Assembly: GCA_965208525.1 (NCBI GenBank)
Contig: OZ242340.1
Location: forward strand, 3,410,001-3,474,000
Direction: 5' to 3'
From: VXYL01 sp965208525
Lineage (GTDB): Bacteria > Pseudomonadota > Gammaproteobacteria > Pseudomonadales > Azotimanducaceae
Length of the DNA stretch: 64,000 nucleotides
Below are positions 59,072-64,000 of this stretch, one piece after another (the stretch's first letter is position 1; every line of letters begins with the position of its first letter). Position numbers and translations under genes: made by a program. Under the pieces are notes generated by a model. The model did not search any database. It was given only the letters and a program-made list of their open reading frames with translations, and was not told the DNA's origin.

Positions 59072-59886
59072 TAGTAAACCGATGGGCTGCCGCCGCCGTC
59101 GGCGGCAATGACCTCGCCGTTGATGGCCCAGGACTTGTCGGAACAGAGGAAGGCGGCGATGTGGCCGATTTCCGAGGCGTCCACCATGCGGCGGATGGAG
59201 TTGGCGCGAGGGTTGTCGTCGGCGTAGTCGCGCTCTTCCACTTCCGCTGGCGTCAGGCCGGCGCGCTCGGCTCGGGTCGCCATCACGACGGCGGTGCGTT
59301 CGGTGCGGGTGAGGCCCGGGTGGATGCAGTTCACGGTGATGCCGTCACGGCCGAACTGCTGTGCCAGCGTGCGTGTCATGTGCACCATCGAGCCGTTGCG
59401 GGCACCGCCACTCATGTTGCCGGCGATGCGGGCGTTGAGGCCGCTGATGTTGACGATGCGGCCCCAACCCGCGGCTTGCAGGTGCGGGATGGCGGCGCGG
59501 GCGCAACGCAGGGCACCCATGTACTTGACGTTGAAGTCGTCGAGGAAGTCCTCATCGACGATCGTGTCGATCTTGCCAACCGCCGTGGCGGAGCCACCCG
59601 GCGCCGAGCCGCTGTTGACGAGGATTTCCAAACCGCCGAGCTCGCGAACCGACCAATCCACCGCCTCTTCCACCGCGGTGCGATCCCGCACATCGCAGGC
59701 GATGCTCAGCACTTGCCGCGACGTGCCCTGCCCAATCTCCGAGGCCGCGCCAGCGAGGCGTTCGGCATCCCGGGCGATGAGCACAAGGTCCACGCCTTCC
59801 CGTGCGAGTTCCCAAGCGATGGCCTTGCCGATCCCTCGGCTTCCGCCCACGACGATGCCGCGCTTGCCTGTGAGCCCCAAATCCAT
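59068..59886 (-). CDS. Short-chain dehydrogenase/reductase lacking the usual catalytic triad
   Basis: A 272-residue SDR-fold protein: nucleotide loop GIVVGGSRGIGKAIAWELA, DVRDRTAVEEAV, LVNSGSAPGG and a C-terminal DGGGSP all fit. The catalytic Ser-Tyr-Lys positions are replaced: NISG for N-x-S-S, and GGARNGS where Y-x-x-x-K belongs. It may use other residues or be a non-redox relative. ATG 59886 is preceded by GGGAGAGGTCAG; a 50-residue extension is rejected. Tail-to-tail overlap with the ATPase gene. Confidence 0.85.
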   Translation of the reverse strand: MDLGLTGKRGIVVGGSRGIGKAIAWELAREGVDLVLIARDAERLAGAASEIGQGTSRQVLSIACDVRDRTAVEEAVDWSVRELGGLEILVNSGSAPGGSATAVGKIDTIVDEDFLDDFNVKYMGALRCARAAIPHLQAAGWGRIVNISGLNARIAGNMSGGARNGSMVHMTRTLAQQFGRDGITVNCIHPGLTRTERTAVVMATRAERAGLTPAEVEERDYADDNPRANSIRRMVDASEIGHIAAFLCSDKSWAINGEVIAADGGGSPSVYY

Positions 59887-60080
59887 CTGACCTCTCCCGA
59901 GTACCCGAATGTCCAGCGCCAATGTTGGCACAGCGGCGGGCCTGTACGCACCGGCCCGCGGCTCCGTGAAGACGCACCGCTCTGGAAGGACGCTTGGCGC
60001 GGGCCCTCGCTTGCATTGGTCGCCGGCACCCACCACCGAGTAGAATCGTGGCGCGTCGGTCGGCGGAGGGGGCGAGCAGG

Positions 60081-61145
60081 ATGGAGATTGAGGACTGGAA
60101 ATCGGCAGGTTCCGTGGCGCCGCTGTATCGGGAACTCAGGCAGTTGGGCCTCGAATCCAACATCGCTGAGCTCGAAGCGTTCGGGTTTACGGTGGTGCCC
60201 CCGGAGAAGGTAGCGCCCCCCGAATTCTGCAAGGGCGTCAAGGAAGCCCTGGAACGCGCCATGCTGCGGCGCTACGGCGAAGACGGCCTGTCCGAGAAGC
60301 GCTGGACCAACATCAACGACATCCAGCGCTTCATGCTCTGGGAAGACCCGATCTTCGAGCAGCTCACCTACAACCCTGCCGGCCTCGGCCTCGCCCAATG
60401 GCTGCTAGGCACCGACTGCGTATTGAGCCTCTGCGCGGCGTGGGTGAAGGGGCCGGGCGAAGTGCGCACCGGCATCCACGGCGACTACCTCGATCCCGCC
60501 CTCGTTGCCCAGCCGGAACCCGCCAACAACTGCAACATGCACTACATGCTCACGGACTACACCAAGGACGACGGCTCCATATCCTTCGTCCCCGGCAGCC
60601 ATCGCTGGCGGCGGCAGGTGACACCGGACGACTCCAAGCACTGGCAGGACCGTGCCACGCCCGTGGAAGCGCCCGCCGGCTCGATGGTCATCTGGGGCAA
60701 CCACACCTGGCACGGCTCCTACCCGAAGAAGACGCCGGGTCTGCGCATGACCCTGCAATGCGAGTACATGCGCCGTCGCCGCCAGACCGAGGAGGCGTAT
60801 CGCGAGACCGTCACCCAAGAGGCGCTGGACCGCAACCCCGTGCGCTTCGCCGGCCTCATGGACGTGTACAGCCTCTTCCCCTTCGGCAAGAGCGACTGGG
60901 ACATGGATCGCATGAACGCCGCCGAACCCGGCGCCAAGAACGGCCAGACCGTCGACCAATACCGGAGCCTGTTCGACACCGAGCCCGCCGCTGGCCGAAC
61001 CACCATCCGCCCCACCTACGACTACATGCACCACGACGGCAAGATGACCTCGGAGCGCAACGCCGAACGTGCCGAACGCATGAAGCGGGAGCGCGAGGCC
61101 GCCAAGGCAGAGAACGGCGAGAGCGCGGAGGCGCAATCCTCGTGA
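60081..61145 (+). CDS. Phytanoyl-CoA dioxygenase family protein
   Basis: A 354-residue Fe(II)/2-oxoglutarate oxygenase. The iron ligands are visible as the H-G-D of RTGIHGDYLDPAL (near residue 133) and the distal His of NHTWHGSYPKKTPGLR (near 211), with the following Arg for 2-oxoglutarate. A charged helical tail follows (ERNAERAERMKRERE). PhyH proteins hydroxylate lipids or small metabolites. ATG 60081 has GGAGGGGGCGAGCAGG before it. It overlaps the next PhyH gene by 4 bases. Confidence 0.9.
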   Translation: MEIEDWKSAGSVAPLYRELRQLGLESNIAELEAFGFTVVPPEKVAPPEFCKGVKEALERAMLRRYGEDGLSEKRWTNINDIQRFMLWEDPIFEQLTYNPAGLGLAQWLLGTDCVLSLCAAWVKGPGEVRTGIHGDYLDPALVAQPEPANNCNMHYMLTDYTKDDGSISFVPGSHRWRRQVTPDDSKHWQDRATPVEAPAGSMVIWGNHTWHGSYPKKTPGLRMTLQCEYMRRRRQTEEAYRETVTQEALDRNPVRFAGLMDVYSLFPFGKSDWDMDRMNAAEPGAKNGQTVDQYRSLFDTEPAAGRTTIRPTYDYMHHDGKMTSERNAERAERMKREREAAKAENGESAEAQSS

Positions 61146-62020
61146 ACGCAACGGCGCAGACGCCCGAAGACGACGGAGACCTCATCATCGATGGCCTGAA
61201 CATCACCGAACGGGTCGCCGAAATCGAGGATCGAGGCTATACCATCGTCCAAGATTTCATCTCGCAGCCAGAAGTCGAGCGCCTGCGCCACGCCTTCGAC
61301 ACCGAAGTACCCATCACCGAGATGCGCGCCATCGGCACCGACACCGGCCAGACCTGGCGCGCGCACAACCTGCTCGCCAAGACCCGGGCGGTGGACTACC
61401 TCTTCCTCGACCGCCGCATCCGCGCCCTAATCGAAGGCGTGCTCGGCCCCCGCGTGCAGGTGAACGTGACCACCCTCTTCAACGTCCTCCCCGGCGAGAC
61501 CCGTCAGTTCCTACACCAAGACGACGGCCTCTGGCCCATTCCCCGCCCGCATCCGCATTTCGTTTGCAACGCCTTGATTGCGCTCGACGACTACGACCTC
61601 GAGAACGGCGCGACCCACATCGTCCCCTACAGCCACAAGTGGCACGACCGCAAGGTGGATCAGGACATCGAAACCACCCGCGTCGTCATGCGCTCCGGCA
61701 CCATGCTCATGTGGGAGGGCGGCCTCTGGCACGGCGGCGGCGCGAACACGTCCACCGATCGCGAGCGGCTCGGCTTTTTCATGAGCCACAACGTGGCGTA
61801 TCTGCGGCCGCAGGAAATCCAGCTCGTCTCGGTGCCACGCGAAACGGTGAAGCAGATGCCGAAAGAACTGCAGCGCCTCCTCGGCTACCACCGCTTCGGC
61901 ATTGGCGTCGACGGCCGCGACCCCATCGACGTGCTCTACGATGGCGACGTCTTCAACCCCACGGCCAAGCTCGCCTCCGAATGGCGACGGAACGAAGATG
62001 TATCCACGCCATCAACCTGA
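61142..62020 (+). CDS. Phytanoyl-CoA dioxygenase family protein (second)
   Basis: A 292-residue Fe(II)/2-oxoglutarate oxygenase: GYTIVQDFISQPEVERLRHA opening, FLHQDDGLWP with the H-x-D, and GGLWHGGGANTSTDRERLG with the distal His and Arg. The GTG at 61142 overlaps the previous stop (GTGA), so the two oxygenases are translationally coupled. A long upstream frame inside the previous gene is spurious. Substrate unknown. Confidence 0.9.
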   Translation: MNATAQTPEDDGDLIIDGLNITERVAEIEDRGYTIVQDFISQPEVERLRHAFDTEVPITEMRAIGTDTGQTWRAHNLLAKTRAVDYLFLDRRIRALIEGVLGPRVQVNVTTLFNVLPGETRQFLHQDDGLWPIPRPHPHFVCNALIALDDYDLENGATHIVPYSHKWHDRKVDQDIETTRVVMRSGTMLMWEGGLWHGGGANTSTDRERLGFFMSHNVAYLRPQEIQLVSVPRETVKQMPKELQRLLGYHRFGIGVDGRDPIDVLYDGDVFNPTAKLASEWRRNEDVSTPST

Positions 62021-62025
62021 GCCCC

Positions 62026-62175
62026 TCTGGAACGAGGGCGTCTCGCCCTCGTTACGCGCCGCAAGGCGCGTTCTTGCATGCGCTGAGATTCGCAGCTACT
62101 TCATGGGTTAGGAGGTTGTCGGTCCGCTCTCGCGCGCCACGACGCATAGGAGGGCGAGACGCCCTCCCTCCAAGG
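62026..62175. repeat. REPIN-like inverted pair of palindromic repeats
   Basis: Left half GAGGGCGTCTCGCCCTC then GCGCCGCAAGGCGCG; right half GCGCGCCACGACGC then GGAGGGCGAGACGCCCTCC and CTCCAAGG. The halves are inverted with respect to each other and flank about 60 bases of unique sequence. It fills the gap between the PhyH and epimerase genes. Confidence 0.78.
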
Positions 62176-62204
62176 CCCATCGATCACCAACACAAGGAAC
62201 CCAA

Positions 62205-63317
62205 ATGCCCGCAATCACCCCCCACAACGGCCCCGTTGCCGTGACCGGCTGCTCCGGTTTCACCGGCGGCCACATGGTTCGAGAGCTCGCCATCCACGGC
62301 TACGACGTGCGCGCCTGCATCCGCGATGCCAACTCCTGGCGCGGCAAGGACTGCGTGCAATACCTCGAGCGTCTCCCCAACGTCACCATCGTGGATGGCT
62401 GCGACCTCTTCACTCCTGGCTCCTACGACGATGCCTTCCGGGGCTGCGCGGGCGTTTTCCATGTCGCGGCCGTGCTCGGCAACTCCGCAGACGGCAAGTC
62501 GCAGCCGCTTGGCTCCGGCGATGTCTCCACCGACGTGTACAACGGCGGCATCGCCGGCACCCAGAACGTTATCGACGCCGTGAACGCCAGCGGCAGCGTC
62601 AAGCGCATGGTGTACACGAGCTCCATGGCCGCAGTCTCCGGCGCAAGAGGCGCCACCGTGCCGCAGGGCTATGAATGGACCGAGACCGACTGGTCGTCCG
62701 ACGGCGTGCCGGAAGAACGCTGGCAGCACCCGCGCAACGCCTACGCCCGCAGCAAGGTGGACACCGAACGCCTCATCAACGACGCCGCCGACGCATCGGG
62801 CGGCACCTGGGACGCCATCACCATGAACCCCGCGATGATCTGCGGGCCGATCCTGTTCAAGGCGCAAGTCGGACAGTGGATCGAGCAGATCGGGCGCCTG
62901 GCTGGCGGCATGGAGCCGAACTGGCCTTCCCGCTACGACATGTTCTACAACATCATCGACGTGCGCGACCTTGTGAAAGCACACCGGCTGGCGGCCGAGT
63001 CCAGCGTTGACCATCGCGCAACGCGGGGCGGCCCACGCTACGTCATGCACGGCAGCGGCGGCCGCTCGGCGATGCGTTTCGGCACCGAGGTGGCGGAAGT
63101 CATCCACGAGTTCTTCCCCTCATTCGCCTTGGGCGAGCCAGCCACCGTCACCAGCAAGGGCGACCCAATCACCATCGAGTCGCGCACCTTGAACGACTGC
63201 AAGAAGGCGAAATCCGTCCTCGGCGCCACCATCCGCCCGGTGGAGGACACGATCCGAGCGGTGGTTGAAAGCTCCGTGGAACTCGGCATCATCACGCCGA
63301 AGATTGGGGAGGTTTGA
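62205..63317 (+). CDS. NAD-dependent epimerase/dehydratase family reductase
   Basis: A 370-residue extended SDR: VAVTGCSGFTGGHMVREL is the G-x-x-G-x-x-G loop, FHVAAVLGN follows, and the active site is VYTSSMAAVSG with NAYARSKVDTERL (Y-x-x-x-K intact). The pattern is near dihydroflavonol reductase / 3-beta-HSD-like ketoreductases. ATG 62205 follows AAGGAACCCAA. Flanked by PhyH oxygenases on both sides, it may work on the same hydroxylated substrate; inference. Confidence 0.88.
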   Translation: MPAITPHNGPVAVTGCSGFTGGHMVRELAIHGYDVRACIRDANSWRGKDCVQYLERLPNVTIVDGCDLFTPGSYDDAFRGCAGVFHVAAVLGNSADGKSQPLGSGDVSTDVYNGGIAGTQNVIDAVNASGSVKRMVYTSSMAAVSGARGATVPQGYEWTETDWSSDGVPEERWQHPRNAYARSKVDTERLINDAADASGGTWDAITMNPAMICGPILFKAQVGQWIEQIGRLAGGMEPNWPSRYDMFYNIIDVRDLVKAHRLAAESSVDHRATRGGPRYVMHGSGGRSAMRFGTEVAEVIHEFFPSFALGEPATVTSKGDPITIESRTLNDCKKAKSVLGATIRPVEDTIRAVVESSVELGIITPKIGEV

Positions 63318-63328
63318 GAGCCCTGATA

Positions 63329-63448
63329 GGCGCGCCTTGCGGTCGCGCAGGGAGGGCGAGACGCCCTCCCTCCAAGACCGGCCCCTCGGCTCGCTGAACG
63401 AATCTTGGAGGAGGGCGTCTCGCCCTCCTACGCACCCGAAGGGTGCGC
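63329..63448. repeat. Palindromic repeat pair, opposite arrangement
   Basis: GGCGCGCCTTGCGGTCGCGC then GGAGGGCGAGACGCCCTCCC (63329-63377) is followed by GGAGGAGGGCGTCTCGCCC and GCACCCGAAGGGTGCGC (63404-63448). The two units point away from each other compared with the other pairs. Confidence 0.75.
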
Positions 63449-63501
63449 AACATGATGCGAGCGCGTAATCGCAAGGCCGAGACTCAACCTACGGAGGTTG
63501 C

Positions 63502-64000
63502 GTGGTCTCAGTACCGCACATAGACGAGAAGGCACGACGCGAGTTCGCCGAGCGGGGCGTGGTGCGGATTGCGGGGTTGATTCCAGAAGCTGCAATCGCG
63601 CCGAATCGCGAGCGCGTGTACGGCATCCTGGAAGACGCTGGCGTCTGGCAGGACGGTCGCTGGGTCTTCGATGACGAGCGGGGCGAAAACCGCACGCCAG
63701 GCAAGTTCCACTGGCTTGCCCCCACCAAGCACTTGCCCATGCGAAGAATCCGCGATTGCGCCAAATCCGCGGCCTTCCGGGCGATGTTCCTTTCCGATGC
63801 GCTTGCCGCCGCGAAGGAGCTCGCTGGCGAGCGCCTGTGCACGAACAAGCCACCAGCATCGGGCGCAGCCGATGCGTTTTCCCGCCCGCAACTCCTGTTT
63901 ACGCCGCCCGGAGCCGACCACTGGTTCGTGCCCAACACCATCTGGCATTTGGACGTTCCCCGCCTGGGCGAAGCCGGTGCACCCGGCGTGCAGGTATTCA
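63502..64000 (+). CDS. PhyH-like dioxygenase, N-terminal part (cut by window end)
   Basis: A frame open from GTG 63502 to the window end, 166 codons. GGAGG lies 4 bases before the GTG. The start VVSVPHIDEKARREFAERGV, then VRIAGLIPEAAI, is the opening pattern of phytanoyl-CoA dioxygenase-like proteins, and NTIWHLDVPRLG near the end supplies a H-x-D iron motif. This would be the third oxygenase of this type in 4 kb. The minus-strand frames over this stretch are shadows. Full length and distal ligands lie outside the window. Confidence 0.72.
   Translation, partial: MVSVPHIDEKARREFAERGVVRIAGLIPEAAIAPNRERVYGILEDAGVWQDGRWVFDDERGENRTPGKFHWLAPTKHLPMRRIRDCAKSAAFRAMFLSDALAAAKELAGERLCTNKPPASGAADAFSRPQLLFTPPGADHWFVPNTIWHLDVPRLGEAGAPGVQVF

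Noticed and set aside
60398..61141. Long plus-strand extension before the second PhyH gene
   Set aside because: It is a shadow of the first PhyH gene; the GTG at 61142 overlapping the stop is the supported start.

Overview
The window is GC-rich, densely coded chromosomal DNA of a Gram-negative bacterium: lipoproteins with lipoboxes, Tat and Sec signal peptides, a HupE/UreJ pair, a CopA ATPase next to a haem-copper oxidase subunit III, PQQ/cytochrome c enzymes and DUF6644/DUF6152-type proteins. This mix fits an uncultured, probably marine or host-associated Pseudomonadota lineage (Gammaproteobacteria is my guess). No rRNA, tRNA, CRISPR array or intact transposase was seen.

Layout. 1-721: end of an MFS transporter. 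875-5632: accessory island with a small unknown gene, a GIY-YIG (T5orf172-like) protein, a phosphatase/ADP-ribosylglycohydrolase fusion, and two toxin-antitoxin modules (AbrB-PIN and ParS/Xre-RES). 5706-12928: housekeeping and metabolism (MATE pump, exonuclease III, alpha/beta hydrolase, Tat aldo-keto reductase, ferredoxin, CoaE, PHP protein, two MaoC-type hydratases). 13364-19807: probable defence island with an Mrr endonuclease and, on the same strand, a tightly packed four-gene operon encoding a ZorA-like (MotA/TolQ/ExbB) channel, a ZorB/MotB-like partner with a novel C-terminus, a VWA-like lipoprotein and a multi-pass membrane protein. 20307-30335: copper ATPase and oxidase subunit, a HupE/pyroglutamyl-peptidase-like operon, and a six-gene membrane/periplasm operon with a cytochrome c lipoprotein. 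30729-36395: pyruvate kinase and a FAN1 nuclease/XPD-like helicase repair pair. 36425-44535: enolase-superfamily enzyme, delta-type carbonic anhydrase, enoyl-CoA hydratase, an unknown His-rich protein, HpcH/HpaI aldolase and a DUF3604 protein. 44783-48088: large secreted FG-GAP/LRR/HExxH protein. 48216-57568: HupE-PpiC pair and, divergently, a catabolic run (acyl-CoA ligase, hydroxyacid dehydrogenase, exported methyltransferase, MFS, PQQ dehydrogenase). 57725-64000: AAA/DUF4143 ATPase behind an operator-like promoter, a triad-less SDR, three phytanoyl-CoA dioxygenase-family genes (the last cut by the window edge) and an epimerase-like reductase.

A dispersed family of palindromic repeats, often as inverted pairs resembling REPINs, sits in most larger intergenic gaps; one pair lies inside the 5' end of the PQQ dehydrogenase gene and one single copy appears to provide the ribosome binding site of the enoyl-CoA hydratase gene.

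The most promising candidate for an undescribed system is the stator-like operon at 14814-19807, possibly extending to Mrr; second is the GIY-YIG plus phosphatase/ADP-ribosylglycohydrolase operon at 875-3310. All functions are read from sequence motifs and recalled family patterns; no database search was run.
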